Part shown: one piece after another, positions 36,328-44,708 of the stretch | Numbering within the stretch: the stretch's first letter is position 1 | Layout of the letters: every line of letters begins with the position of its first letter | Origin: Pontibacter russatus | GTDB lineage: Bacteria; Bacteroidota; Bacteroidia; Cytophagales; Hymenobacteraceae | Length of the DNA stretch: 64,000 nucleotides | Reading direction: 5' to 3' | Assembly (NCBI RefSeq): GCF_009931655.1 | Contig: NZ_CP047984.1 | Span: 1,178,001 to 1,242,000 of the forward strand | Notes under the pieces: generated by a model | The model's database searches: none | Told to the model about the DNA's origin: nothing | What the model saw: only the letters and a program-made list of their open reading frames with translations | Position numbers and translations under genes: made by a program

Positions 36328-37134
36328 ATGGAAAACAAGCCTCTGCAGAACAAGGTAACCGTGGTTACCGGTTCCAGTTCCGGTATCGGGGAGGGCATTG
36401 CCCTTGCCATGGGCCGCGCCGGTGCCAGAGTAGTCATCAATTACCGTTCCAACGAGCAATCGGCCCGGGAACTGAAAAGCCAACTGGAGGAGGCGGGGTG
36501 CCAGGCACTGGTGGTGCAGGCCGACGTCTCCAACCCCGAAGACGTGGACAGGCTCTTTAAGACCGCTATCGCCACCTTCGGCACCGTCGACATCCTGGTG
36601 AACAACGCCGGGATACAGCGCGACGCGCCTTTCCTGGAGATGTCGCTGGAGGAATGGAACAAAGTGATCGACACTAACCTGACGGGCCACTTTTTGTGCG
36701 CGCAGGCGGCGGCCAGGGAGTTTGTAAAGCGGAAGGTGCAGCCCGGTGAGCGGAAAGCAGCGGGCCATATCCTCTTCATCAGCTCGGTGCATGACATCAT
36801 TCCGTGGGCGGGCCACGTGAACTATGCCACGGCCAAAGGCGGGGTGCAGATGCTGATGAAAACGCTGGCACAGGAGCTGGCGCCCAGCAAAATCAGGGTG
36901 AACGGCATCTCGCCCGGCGCCATCAAAACGGAGATAAACAGGAGCGTGTGGGAAAGCGAGGAAGGCCTGAAAGGCATGCTCTCGCTCATCCCCTACGGGC
37001 GCATAGGTGAGCCGGAAGACATTGCGAAGGTGGCGGTGTGGCTGGCGACAGACGAGGCCGACTATATCACCGGCACCACTATCTACGTAGACGGCGGCAT
37101 GACGCTCTACCCGGCCTTCAGCGACAATGGTTAA
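36328..37134 (+). CDS. SDR family oxidoreductase (glucose 1-dehydrogenase-like)
   Basis: 268-residue classical SDR: TGSSSGIGEGIALAMG cofactor motif, NNAGIQRDAPF, catalytic Ser region SSVHDI, YATAKGG (Tyr-x-x-x-Lys), ISPGAIKTEINR and GTTIYVDGGMTL at the end. It is similar to glucose 1-dehydrogenase and 3-oxoacyl reductase types, so substrate assignment is uncertain. Cytoplasmic. Single gene between the propeller/LuxR regulator (divergent) and the metal efflux cluster. Confidence 0.88.
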   Translation: MENKPLQNKVTVVTGSSSGIGEGIALAMGRAGARVVINYRSNEQSARELKSQLEEAGCQALVVQADVSNPEDVDRLFKTAIATFGTVDILVNNAGIQRDAPFLEMSLEEWNKVIDTNLTGHFLCAQAAAREFVKRKVQPGERKAAGHILFISSVHDIIPWAGHVNYATAKGGVQMLMKTLAQELAPSKIRVNGISPGAIKTEINRSVWESEEGLKGMLSLIPYGRIGEPEDIAKVAVWLATDEADYITGTTIYVDGGMTLYPAFSDNG

Positions 37135-37221
37135 AACCTGCCGGAGCAGAATTTATATAGGAAGGATATAATTCTACAAATTTTTACGCTAATTTTGTAA
37201 CAGTTCCTGCTGCCGGAGGCT

Positions 37222-37229
37222 TACCTTTG
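37222..37229 (+). promoter_or_regulatory. Candidate Bacteroidota -7 element (TAnnTTTG) for the efflux cluster
   Basis: TACCTTTG at 37222-37229 matches the Bacteroidota consensus, 21 bases upstream of the ATG at 37251. A TTTG at 37194-37197 could be the -33 element, but the 24-base spacing is longer than usual. A second TAATTTTG at 37190-37197 also fits the -7 consensus. Proposed from sequence only. Confidence 0.45.
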
Positions 37230-37250
37230 CAACAAGTTCAGTTCAGAACC

Positions 37251-37724
37251 ATGAAATTATACCGCCAGGTCATCTTGCTTACCCTCACGCTGCTGGTGCT
37301 CGTCTCGTCGACAGGCATGGCGGTGGGCTTGCATATATGCGGCGGTGCCTTGCGCGACATTACTTTCTTCGGTGCCGCCGCCGATTGCCCGATGGAGCAG
37401 GAGCAACAGCAGGAAACCCCGCCATGCCATGGAACCAGTGATCAGGACGCAGCCGATGACGAGGCTTGCTGCCTGGACCACAAAGTGCTGGTGGAGCGCT
37501 CGGACGCTACTTCCGGGCACGATACGATTACGCTCAGCAAAACCCTTGACATCAAGTTTATCGCCGCCGTGCAGGCTGTCATCCTGCAGTTTTTTGCCCC
37601 TCAGGCGGATATAAAACCCACGTACGCACTTTACGAATCCCCCCGCTGGCCCGCGACATCCCGGTGCTGGTGCAGTCCTTCCTTCTATAACCTTACCGCT
37701 GTAGGTGCCACCGTGGCATGCTGA
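37251..37724 (+). CDS. HYC_CC_PP family protein, frameshifted near the C-terminus
   Basis: Exported small cysteine-rich protein that commonly leads metal RND-efflux clusters of Bacteroidota. From the ATG at 37251: signal segment VILLTLTLLVLVSS, GLHICGG (HYC-type position), PMEQ..PPCHG, EACCLDHK (CC). At the run of six C (37639-37644) the frame continues as SPRWPATSRCWCSPS. With one extra C it would read YESPPLARDIPVLVQSFLL and stop at TAA 37688-37690, which restores the conserved PP. So the gene is either frameshifted or the run is under-called. A TTG at 37227 is not the start. Confidence 0.75.
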   Translation: MKLYRQVILLTLTLLVLVSSTGMAVGLHICGGALRDITFFGAAADCPMEQEQQQETPPCHGTSDQDAADDEACCLDHKVLVERSDATSGHDTITLSKTLDIKFIAAVQAVILQFFAPQADIKPTYALYESPRWPATSRCWCSPSFYNLTAVGATVAC

Positions 37725-37853
37725 ATATATATGGCTACCCTATATGGCCATGTGCTTTGGCTTTGCCCTGTATTATATATAGCCGGCACCTCTCTTCCTG
37801 CCACACCCGCTGTGGCCCCTGTTACATTCTGTAAAGTTTAGAACATCATTTCC

Positions 37854-39128
37854 ATGATCGAGAAGTTAATATCCTTTTCGCTGCGCAACCGTGTATTTGT
37901 GCTGCTTGTGTCAGCCGTCCTGTTCGGCTGGGGCCTGTATTCGGTGCAGACAAACAAAGTAGACGCCATCCCCGACCTGTCGGAGAACCAGGTCATCGTG
38001 TTCACCGAGTGGATGGGCCGAAGCCCCCAGATCATCGAGGACCAGGTGACCTATCCGCTCGTGACCAACCTGCAGGGCCTGCCCGAGGTGAAGTATGTGC
38101 GGGGCACCTCCATGTTCGGGATGAGCTTTATCTACATCATTTTTGAGGACGACACCGACGTGTACTGGGCGCGCTCGCGGGTACTGGAGCGTTTAAACTC
38201 GCTGGCCAACGCGCTGCCGGATGGCGTCACGCCAACACTTGGTCCGGACGGCACCGGTGTGGGCCATGTGCTCTGGTATACCCTCGACGCCCCCGGCGTA
38301 GACCTGGGCGAGCAGCGCGCCATCCAGGACTGGTACGTGAAGTTTGCGCTGCAGAACGTGGACGGCGTGAGCGAGGTGGCCTCTTTCGGCGGCTTTCAGA
38401 AGCAGTACGAGGTGACGGTGGACCCCAACAAACTCACCTATTACAACATCACCATTCCGCAGGTGATACAGGCGGTGCGGGCCAACAACAACGAGGCGGG
38501 CGGCCGCAAGTTCGAGCGCTCCGACATCGGCTATATCATCAAAACCACAGGTTACCTCGAGTCGGCAGAAGAGATCGAAAACATCGCCATCACCACCAGC
38601 AACACCATCCCGGTGCGCGTGCAGGACGTGGCCACGGTGCAGATGACGGGCGAGAGCCGCCTCGGCATCTTCGACCTGAACGGCGAGGGCGAGGCGGTGG
38701 GCGGCATTGTGGTGATGCGCTACGGGGAAAACGCCGCCGAGGTGATCGAGAACGTGAAAGAGAAAATGGCCGAAGTGTCCAAAGGCTTGCCGGAGGGCGT
38801 GGCGTTCAACATCGTCTACGACCGCAGCGGCCTCATCAACGAAAGCATCGACTCCGTGAAAACCACACTCATTGAGGAGATGGTCGTCGCTTCCGCCATC
38901 GTCTTTCTGTTCCTGTTCCACTGGCGCATTGCGCTGGTCATCATCATTCAGTTGCCGCTGTCCGTTTCCATCGGCTTTATCCTGCTCAACGCCTTCGACA
39001 TCTCCTCCAACATCATGTCCCTCACAGGCATCGCCCTCTCCATCGGTGTGATTGTGGATGACGCGATTGTGATGGTGGAGAACTCTTACCGGCACCTGGC
39101 GGAGGCGAGCAGGAAGAATTTTGAATGA
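37854..39128 (+). CDS. cusA: CusA/CzcA-type RND efflux pump, N-terminal half (interrupted gene)
   Basis: First 421 or so residues of a heavy-metal RND pump: cytoplasmic start and TM1 (IEKLISFSLRNRVFVLLVSAV), periplasmic part with NKVDAIPDLSENQVIVFTEW and PDGVTPTLGPDGTG, then TM2-TM4 (EEMVVASAIVFLFLFHWRIA; GVIVDDAIVMVENSY, with the proton-relay aspartates). After EASRK the frame runs into the inserted element and stops at TGA (39126-39128). The break lies in the cytoplasmic TM4-TM5 loop, where a split need not destroy folding. The remainder is at 39587-41482. Confidence 0.9.
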   Translation: MIEKLISFSLRNRVFVLLVSAVLFGWGLYSVQTNKVDAIPDLSENQVIVFTEWMGRSPQIIEDQVTYPLVTNLQGLPEVKYVRGTSMFGMSFIYIIFEDDTDVYWARSRVLERLNSLANALPDGVTPTLGPDGTGVGHVLWYTLDAPGVDLGEQRAIQDWYVKFALQNVDGVSEVASFGGFQKQYEVTVDPNKLTYYNITIPQVIQAVRANNNEAGGRKFERSDIGYIIKTTGYLESAEEIENIAITTSNTIPVRVQDVATVQMTGESRLGIFDLNGEGEAVGGIVVMRYGENAAEVIENVKEKMAEVSKGLPEGVAFNIVYDRSGLINESIDSVKTTLIEEMVVASAIVFLFLFHWRIALVIIIQLPLSVSIGFILLNAFDISSNIMSLTGIALSIGVIVDDAIVMVENSYRHLAEASRKNFE

Positions 39129-39153
39129 GTGATTGAGTGAATGAGTGAATTTT
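39117..39153 (+). repeat. Left 37-bp terminal inverted repeat of the IVS-like element
   Basis: Begins AATTTTGAATGAGTGATTGA and ends GAATTTT; built of GAATGAGT/GATTGAGT-like steps. 35 of 37 positions are complementary to the right repeat, and the two exceptions would be G-U pairs in RNA. It contains the TGA that ends the N-terminal half of cusA. Confidence 0.85.
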
Positions 39154-39166
39154 AATTGAATGGGAA

Positions 39167-39544
39167 ATGAGTGATTTAGATAGGATACCTAAGGAGCAGT
39201 TTGTGGAGCAGTTCCGGCAGCGCACTAAAAAGTTGGCACTTGACGTCATCCGCTTCAGCCAAAGTTTGCCTAAAACGGAAGAAGCAAATGTCATGAAGCG
39301 GCAGTTGTTGCGCTCCGCCACCTCAGTAGGTGCCAACTACAGAGCCGCCTGCCGCGCCAGGTCGTCGGCAGAATTTTACTCTAAGATAAGTATAGTCATA
39401 GAAGAAGCAGATGAGACGCTGTTCTGGCTGGAATTACTGGAAGAATCAGGTTCTACAAGTAAGTCAGCTACAGCACCATTAGTGAAAGAGGCAACAGAAA
39501 TCCTATCGGTGCTGGCGAAAGCCAGAAAGAATACCATCCGGTAA
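39167..39544 (+). CDS. Four-helix-bundle protein of the 23S-rRNA intervening-sequence (S23/Avd-like) family
   Basis: 125 residues, all helical, matching the four helix bundle family (TIGR02436): QFRQRTKKLALDVIRFSQSL, MKRQLLRSATSVGANYRAAC, RARSSAEFYSKISIVIEEAD and ETLFWLELLEES. Members are found in intervening sequences of bacterial 23S rRNA and are related to the Avd accessory protein of diversity-generating retroelements; the biochemical role of the free-standing versions is not known. The start ATG lies 13 bases inside the left repeat. Its stop is two bases into the right-end region and is in the same frame as the downstream cusA half. Confidence 0.88.
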   Translation: MSDLDRIPKEQFVEQFRQRTKKLALDVIRFSQSLPKTEEANVMKRQLLRSATSVGANYRAACRARSSAEFYSKISIVIEEADETLFWLELLEESGSTSKSATAPLVKEATEILSVLAKARKNTIR

Positions 39545-39580
39545 AAATTCGCTCATTCACTCAATCATTCATTCAAAATT
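39544..39580 (-). repeat. Right 37-bp terminal inverted repeat of the IVS-like element
   Basis: AAAATTCGCTCATTCACTCA ... ending TTCAAAATT. Complementary to the left repeat at 35 of 37 positions. The element boundary is followed by TATCCA and the ATG of the second cusA half at 39587. Confidence 0.85.
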
Positions 39581-39586
39581 TATCCA

Positions 39587-41482
39587 ATGAACTTAGATAA
39601 AAACACAAGACTCCGCATCATCGAGCACGCCTCCAAGCAGGTGGGGCCGAGCGTGTTCTGGAGTACGGTTATCGTGATTACCTCCTTCCTGCCGGTGTTT
39701 CTGCTGACGGGCCAGGAAGGAAAGCTGTTCGGCCCGCTGGCCTGGACGAAGACCTTTATATTGATTGTGGATGCCATCGTGGCCATCACGCTCACGCCGG
39801 TGCTCATCTCCTTTTTCCTGAAGGGGAAGTTCAAGGACGAAAATGCCAACCCCGTCAACCGGGGCATGGAGCGCATATATGGCCCGGTGCTGAAATGGTG
39901 CCTGAAGTGGCGCAAAACCACCATTGGTCTCAACATTATAGCCTTACTGGTGGCCATTCCGATGCTGTTCAGCCTGGGCACAGAGTTTATGCCGCCACTC
40001 GACGAAGGCTCTGTCCTGTTTATGCCCGTCACGCTGCCCGATGTGTCGAACGCCGAGGCCAAGCGCATCCTGCAGGTGCAGGACAAGATCATCAGGTCGG
40101 TGCCGGAGGTAGACCAGGTGCTGGGCAAGGCCGGGCGGGCCAGCACCGCCACCGACAACTCCCCTATCAGCATGATCGAGACCATCATCATGCTGAAACC
40201 GCGCTCGGAGTGGCGCGAGGGTATCACCAAACAGGACATCATTCAGGAGCTGGACGCGAAACTGCAGATACCGGGGGTGGTGAATGGCTGGACGCAGCCC
40301 ATCATCAACCGCATCAACATGCTGGCCACCGGCATCCGTACCGACGTGGGCGTGAAAGTATATGGACAGAACCTCGATTCTATATATGCCGTGTCGGAGA
40401 AGGTGAAGACGGCGCTGGAAACGGTGCCCGGTGTGAACGACCTGTACGTGGAGCCCATCACGGGCGGCAAATACCTGGAGATCGACATCAACCGCGAGGC
40501 CTTGGGCCGCTACGGCCTGACGGTGGACGACGTGAACATGATGGTGGAGTCCGCCCTGGGTGGCGCGACCATCGGCAACACCATCGAGGGGCGGGAGCGC
40601 TTCGCCATCAATGTGCGCCTGGCGCAGGATTACCGCAACAGCGTGGAGCGCATCAAACGCATCCCGATTCAGACAGCCGCCGGGTCTGTGCCCTTGTCCT
40701 CGGTAGCGGATATAAACTTCACCAGCGGCCCCCCCATGATCAACTCCGAAAATGCGCAGTTGCGCGGGGCCGTGCTTTTCAACGTGCGCGACCGCGATTT
40801 GGGCGGCACCGTGGAGGAAGCCATGGAAAAGATAAACGCAGAGGTCACCGGTATTCCGGAAGGCTACTACCTGGAATGGAGCGGCCAGTGGGAGAATCAG
40901 GTGCGCGCCAGCCAGACGCTCCAGTTCATCATCCCGCTGGTGCTCGTCATCATCTTCCTCATCCTGTACTTCTCTTTTAAGTCAATGAAAGAGGCGCTGC
41001 TCAACCTGGTGACCATCCCGTTTGCGCTGGTGGGCGGCGTGTTCATCGTCTACTTCTATGGCGTGAACCTGTCGGTGGCGGTGGCGGTGGGCTTTATCGC
41101 GCTGTTCGGTTTGGCGATTGAGACGGCGATGGTGATGGTCGTGTACCTGAACGAGGCCATCAAACAACTGGTGGACACTAAAGGAAACTCATCCGAAACC
41201 ATCACCAAACAGGACATCCGCGATTACGTGTTCATGGGAGCCGCCAAGCGCCTTCGCCCCAAGATCATGACGGTGTCGGTGTCGTTGTTTGGCCTGATTC
41301 CGGTGCTGTGGGCCACCGGCGTGGGCACCGACGTGATGCTGCCCATCGTGCTGCCGATGATCGGGGGCGTGTTTACCTCCTCCATCCATATCCTGCTGGT
41401 AACGCCGGTGGTGTTTGAAATGACGAAAGAGTACGAACTGAAGAAACACGGAAAACTGGATGTATACGATGTCAAGCATTAA
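39587..41482 (+). CDS. cusA: CusA/CzcA-type RND efflux pump, C-terminal half (interrupted gene)
   Basis: 631 residues beginning at the ATG six bases after the inserted element, in the frame that would be continuous with the first half if the element were removed. It contains TM5-6 (VFWSTVIVITSFLPVFLLTG), the second periplasmic part (LGTEFMPPLDEGSVLFMPVT, with NSPISMIETIIMLKP), and TM7-12 (PLVLVIIFLILYFSFKSM; FGLAIETAMVMVVYLNEAI; LRPKIMTVSVSLFGLIPVLW). The full pump would be about 1,054 residues, the usual size. It may be translated alone as a second chain; the A-rich leader before the ATG could support initiation. Confidence 0.9.
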   Translation: MNLDKNTRLRIIEHASKQVGPSVFWSTVIVITSFLPVFLLTGQEGKLFGPLAWTKTFILIVDAIVAITLTPVLISFFLKGKFKDENANPVNRGMERIYGPVLKWCLKWRKTTIGLNIIALLVAIPMLFSLGTEFMPPLDEGSVLFMPVTLPDVSNAEAKRILQVQDKIIRSVPEVDQVLGKAGRASTATDNSPISMIETIIMLKPRSEWREGITKQDIIQELDAKLQIPGVVNGWTQPIINRINMLATGIRTDVGVKVYGQNLDSIYAVSEKVKTALETVPGVNDLYVEPITGGKYLEIDINREALGRYGLTVDDVNMMVESALGGATIGNTIEGRERFAINVRLAQDYRNSVERIKRIPIQTAAGSVPLSSVADINFTSGPPMINSENAQLRGAVLFNVRDRDLGGTVEEAMEKINAEVTGIPEGYYLEWSGQWENQVRASQTLQFIIPLVLVIIFLILYFSFKSMKEALLNLVTIPFALVGGVFIVYFYGVNLSVAVAVGFIALFGLAIETAMVMVVYLNEAIKQLVDTKGNSSETITKQDIRDYVFMGAAKRLRPKIMTVSVSLFGLIPVLWATGVGTDVMLPIVLPMIGGVFTSSIHILLVTPVVFEMTKEYELKKHGKLDVYDVKH

Positions 41483-42758
41483 GCTATATATAAAAAGACC
41501 GGGAATGGGATGTATGTTAACAGGGGTAACCTTGCTAATGCTATATATATATAGCTTCCCTGCCACCGCCCAACAGCAGCCCGTGGCACTGGACAGCATC
41601 CTTCAGACCATCCGGACAGAGAACCCCATGCTGCAGCAGTACGACCTGCGGGCGCAGGCGCAGGACGCCTATGCCCAAGGCGCTGCCGGCTGGATGGCCC
41701 CGATGGTGGGAGCCGGCGTGTTCATGCTGCCCTATCCTGGCCAAAGCATGGAAGGCGCCGAGAAGGAAGGCGCCTATATGATTTCGGCGGAGCAGGCCAT
41801 CCCGAACCCGGCCAAGCAGCGCGCGAAGCAGGCCTACTTTGATTCCAAGGCTGCCATCGAGCAGGCGGAGGGTGCGGCTATATATAACGAGCTGCGCGCG
41901 CAGGCGAAGGCCTCCTACTACAACTGGCTGGTGCTGGAAAAGAAGCTGGACGTGCTGCAGGACAATGCCCGCATCATGGAGTATATGCTCAAGCTGGCCC
42001 GCATCCGCTACCCTTACAGCCAGGGCAAACTCGGCAGTATATATAAAGCTGAAGCGCGCCTGCACGAGGTGGAGAACATGCAGCTGATGACGCGCAGCGA
42101 GATCCGGCAGCAGAACGTGCAGCTCAACACCCTGATGAACAGGCCAACGGAACAAACCTTTCAAATCGACACGCTGGCGGCCATACCGGAACCCGTGGCG
42201 CTGGCCGCCGACACAGCTTACCTCAACCAAACCCGCAGCGACCTGCGGAAGCTCGACAGAACCATCGAGAGCATGCAACTGGGCGTGGAGCAGGAGAAAC
42301 TGGAGCGCAAACCCGACTTCAGCCTGCGCCTCGACCATATGACACCCCGCAGCAGCATGATGCCAAACCAGTTCACGGCCATGGGCATGGTTTCCATACC
42401 CATCGCGCCCTGGTCGAGCAAGATGTACAAGGCCAACACCAAAGCCATGAACCTGGAGATTGAGGCGATGCAGCGCGAGCGGCAGAGCATGCTGAACGAG
42501 GCCCGGCAAATGGTGGGCACCATGGCCCTAGAGCTGAACGCCAAACGGGAGCAGGTGGAGAACTTCAGCACCAAAATCCTCCCGGCCCTGAAGAAAAATT
42601 ATGATGTGACCATGTTGGCCTACGAACAGAACACCGCCCAGTTGCCCGAGGTAATCGACGCCTGGGAAGCGCTGAACATGGCCCAGATGGAGTACCTGAA
42701 TAACCTGCAGGAGCTGTACCAACTGGCCGTGGCTTACGAGAAGGAGATTGAGAAGTAA
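41469..42758 (+). CDS. TolC family outer membrane efflux protein
   Basis: About 429 residues. Signal peptide region SSIKLYIKRPGMGCMLTGVTLLMLYIY ending at ATAQ; the ATG at 41469 is chosen because it keeps the basic n-region, while 41505 lacks it. The rest is the helical outer-membrane channel fold: LDSILQTIRTENPMLQQYDL, ARIRYPYSQGKLGSIYKAEA and the C-terminal NYDVTMLAYEQNTAQLPEVI. It exports metal ions received from the CusA pump through the adaptor. The start overlaps the cusA stop by 14 bases. Confidence 0.88.
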   Translation: MSSIKLYIKRPGMGCMLTGVTLLMLYIYSFPATAQQQPVALDSILQTIRTENPMLQQYDLRAQAQDAYAQGAAGWMAPMVGAGVFMLPYPGQSMEGAEKEGAYMISAEQAIPNPAKQRAKQAYFDSKAAIEQAEGAAIYNELRAQAKASYYNWLVLEKKLDVLQDNARIMEYMLKLARIRYPYSQGKLGSIYKAEARLHEVENMQLMTRSEIRQQNVQLNTLMNRPTEQTFQIDTLAAIPEPVALAADTAYLNQTRSDLRKLDRTIESMQLGVEQEKLERKPDFSLRLDHMTPRSSMMPNQFTAMGMVSIPIAPWSSKMYKANTKAMNLEIEAMQRERQSMLNEARQMVGTMALELNAKREQVENFSTKILPALKKNYDVTMLAYEQNTAQLPEVIDAWEALNMAQMEYLNNLQELYQLAVAYEKEIEK

Positions 42759-42760
42759 TT

Positions 42761-42990
42761 GTGATTGAGAGAATGAGTGGGTGAGTGAATTTGAAGGTGT
42801 GGGAATTTGAAGATGAAGCAGCGCAAAGACTCATCCCAAACCTCGTAGTGTCCGAAGGTCCTGCGAGCGTTTTGCCGGGAAGGTGCAGCGCCGCCATTGC
42901 TGACATATATAACCGTCCTCATTCAGTCATTCAAAAGTCAGTTATCCAAAATTAAAAATTCACTCATTCACTCAAGCACCCATTCAAAAT
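42761..42990. repeat. Repeat-rich gap with arms of the GAATGAGTGAATTTT family
   Basis: Left arm 42761-42792 (GTGATTGAGAGAATGAGTGG, then GTGAGTGAATTT) and right arm about 42955-42990 (AAATTCACTCATTCACTCAA...) are inverted relatives of the IVS-element repeats, here without a four-helix-bundle gene. Between them are a CTCG-(N)-CGAG hairpin (42842-42867) and the upstream part of the 370-bp direct repeat. Confidence 0.6.
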
Positions 42991-43180
42991 TAGCATATAT
43001 GAAACGATACCTGAACATATACCTGCTGCTGCTCTTCATCGGCAGCAGCGCCTGCCAAACCGGGCAGCACGAGCATGATGAAGAAGCCGCAGCGGAAACC
43101 ACCTACACCTGCCCGATGCACCCGCAGATCGTGCAGTCGGAGCCGGGCACCTGCCCCATCTGCCACATGGACCTGGTGCC
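42811..43180 (+). repeat. 370-bp direct repeat, copy 1 (leader and N-terminus of adaptor 1)
   Basis: About 97% identical by eye, without indels, to 44339-44708 (offset 1,528). It covers the untranslated leader plus roughly the first 60 codons of the adaptor (signal peptide, heavy-metal-binding YTCPMHPQI ... CPICHMDLVP module). The sequence between the copies is the rest of adaptor 1. Confidence 0.85.
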
Positions 43181-44309
43181 GACTTCGGTGGAGGGAGAGG
43201 ATTTTGAAATGACGGATGACCTGGCCTTCCTGTTGCAGCCGACAAACCAAATGGTGGTGGCGAGCATCAACACCATCAAACCGGAAAAGAAAGCCGTGAA
43301 GGATTCCGTAGAGATGGAAGGCATCATCACCTACGACGAGCGCCGCATCTACTCCATTCCGGCGCGTGTGGGCGGGCGCATTGAGAAGCTATATGTCAAG
43401 TACAACTACCAGCCCATCCGAAAGGGCCAGAAGCTGCTGGAGGTATACAGCCCGGAACTTGTGACGGCACAGCGCGAGCTGCTGTACCTGGTGCAGTCGG
43501 CACCGGAAGACGAGGCCCTGATTGCGGCCGCAAAGCAAAAGCTGCGCCTGCTGGGTGCTACCGAAACCCAGATCAACCGCCTGATCCAGACTAGGGAGGC
43601 CAGCTACAAGTTCGCCATCTACAGTCCTTACGATGGCTACGTCATCGGGCTGAACACCACGGCACCATCGGCTACCCCTAGCGCTGTTCCTGTCGCGACG
43701 GCTGGTGCGGCGGGCATGGCCTATGGCATGGGCGGTGGCACTACAACCGCTGCTGCAACGGCCCCCGCCGCGGGAGGCGCAGAACTTCCGTTGCGCGAAG
43801 GCATGTACGTAACCGCTGGCCAACCGCTGGTGCGCGTGGTGAACCCTGACCAGTTGTGGGCCGAGTTCAACATCCCCGCCGGGGAGATTGCCTCCATTGC
43901 CAAAGGCACCCATGTCCGGATTTCGTTTCCGCAGGTACCCGGTGAGAAACTGGAAGCGCAGGTGGATTTCCTGCAGCCGTTTTACGAGGCCGGGGAAAGC
44001 TTTGCCAAAGTGAGGGCCTATATACCGGGTCAGCAGCAGGTGGCGCGTGTAGGCCAGCTGGTGTCGGCCACTGCCGCTTATACCACGGCGCCCGCCCTGT
44101 GGGTGCCACGCGAGGCTGTGCTGGACATCGGCACCCGATCAATTGCCTTCAAACAGGCAGGTGGCAACTTCAAACCCGTGGCCGTCACCATCGGCTCCAC
44201 GGCGGGTGGCCAGGTGCAGGTGGTGGAAGGGCTGGCGCAGAATGACCTCATCGCCGCCAACGCCCGCTTTCTGGTAGATAGTGAAAGTTTTGTGAAAGTA
44301 AGTGAGTGA
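42999..44309 (+). CDS. CusB-like RND periplasmic adaptor with heavy-metal-binding domain (copy 1)
   Basis: 436 residues from the ATG at 42999 (frames extending upstream pass through the leader repeat). Lipoprotein-type signal (LLLLFIGSSAC), heavy-metal-binding domain TYTCPMHPQIVQSEPG with CPICHMD, then the HlyD-like hairpin/lipoyl/beta-barrel adaptor (GRIEKLYVKYNYQPIRKGQK, AEFNIPAGEIASIAKG, FVKVSE at the end). An unusual Ala/Gly/Thr-rich insertion (TAAATAPAAGG region) sits in the lipoyl part. Delivers copper or silver to the pump and links it to TolC. The next adaptor shares the same leader by duplication. Confidence 0.88.
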   Translation: MKRYLNIYLLLLFIGSSACQTGQHEHDEEAAAETTYTCPMHPQIVQSEPGTCPICHMDLVPTSVEGEDFEMTDDLAFLLQPTNQMVVASINTIKPEKKAVKDSVEMEGIITYDERRIYSIPARVGGRIEKLYVKYNYQPIRKGQKLLEVYSPELVTAQRELLYLVQSAPEDEALIAAAKQKLRLLGATETQINRLIQTREASYKFAIYSPYDGYVIGLNTTAPSATPSAVPVATAGAAGMAYGMGGGTTTAAATAPAAGGAELPLREGMYVTAGQPLVRVVNPDQLWAEFNIPAGEIASIAKGTHVRISFPQVPGEKLEAQVDFLQPFYEAGESFAKVRAYIPGQQQVARVGQLVSATAAYTTAPALWVPREAVLDIGTRSIAFKQAGGNFKPVAVTIGSTAGGQVQVVEGLAQNDLIAANARFLVDSESFVKVSE

Positions 44310-44518
44310 TGTGGAAATTTAAGGATGAGCAAATTTGGAGATGAAGCAGCGCAAAGGCGCATCCCAAACCTCGCAGTGTCCGAAGGTCCTGCGAGCGTTT
44401 TGCCGGAAAGGTGCAGCGCCGCCATTGCTGACATATATAACCGTCCTCATTCAGTCATTCAAAAGTCAGTTATCCAAAATTAAAAATTCACTCATTCACT
44501 CAAGCACTCATTCAAAAT
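44300..44518. repeat. Repeat-rich gap between the two adaptor genes
   Basis: Contains AGTGAGTGATGTGG at the left and CACTCATTCACTCAAGCACTCATTC at the right, again inverted relatives of the IVS-element repeats, plus the leader copy of the 370-bp direct repeat (copy 2 from 44339). No gene other than the adaptors. Confidence 0.55.
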
Positions 44519-44708
44519 TAGCATATATGAAACGATACCTGAACATATACCTGCTGCTGCTCTTCATCGGCATCAGCGCCTGCCAAACCGGGCAGCACGA
44601 GCAAGGCGAGGAGGCCGCAGCGGAAACCACCTATACCTGCCCGATGCACCCCCAGATCGTGCAGTCGGAGCCGGGCACCTGCCCCATCTGCCACATGGAC
44701 CTGGTGCC
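44339..44708 (+). repeat. 370-bp direct repeat, copy 2 (leader and N-terminus of adaptor 2)
   Basis: Second copy of 42811-43180. The CTCGCAG-(N12)-CTGCGAG hairpin inside the leader is perfect here (7 bp), with one change in copy 1. Confidence 0.85.

Larger units (their letters stand above)
39117..39580. mobile_element. IVS-like element with 37-bp terminal inverted repeats inside cusA
   Basis: A 464-bp insertion bounded by 37-bp inverted repeats and carrying one four-helix-bundle gene. The pump sequence continues on both sides: joining 39116 to 39581 gives the unbroken frame ...LAEASRKYPMNLDKNTRLRI..., because 464 leaves remainder 2 on division by 3 and the two halves differ by exactly that. 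No target duplication is evident. This resembles intervening sequences of 23S rRNA, which encode the same protein family and fold into a long stem, but here the host is a protein gene. The element has no recognisable transposase. Confidence 0.8.

Noticed and set aside
39117..39580. Element as a diversity-generating retroelement
   Set aside because: The four-helix-bundle protein resembles Avd, but there is no reverse transcriptase, template or variable repeat nearby.
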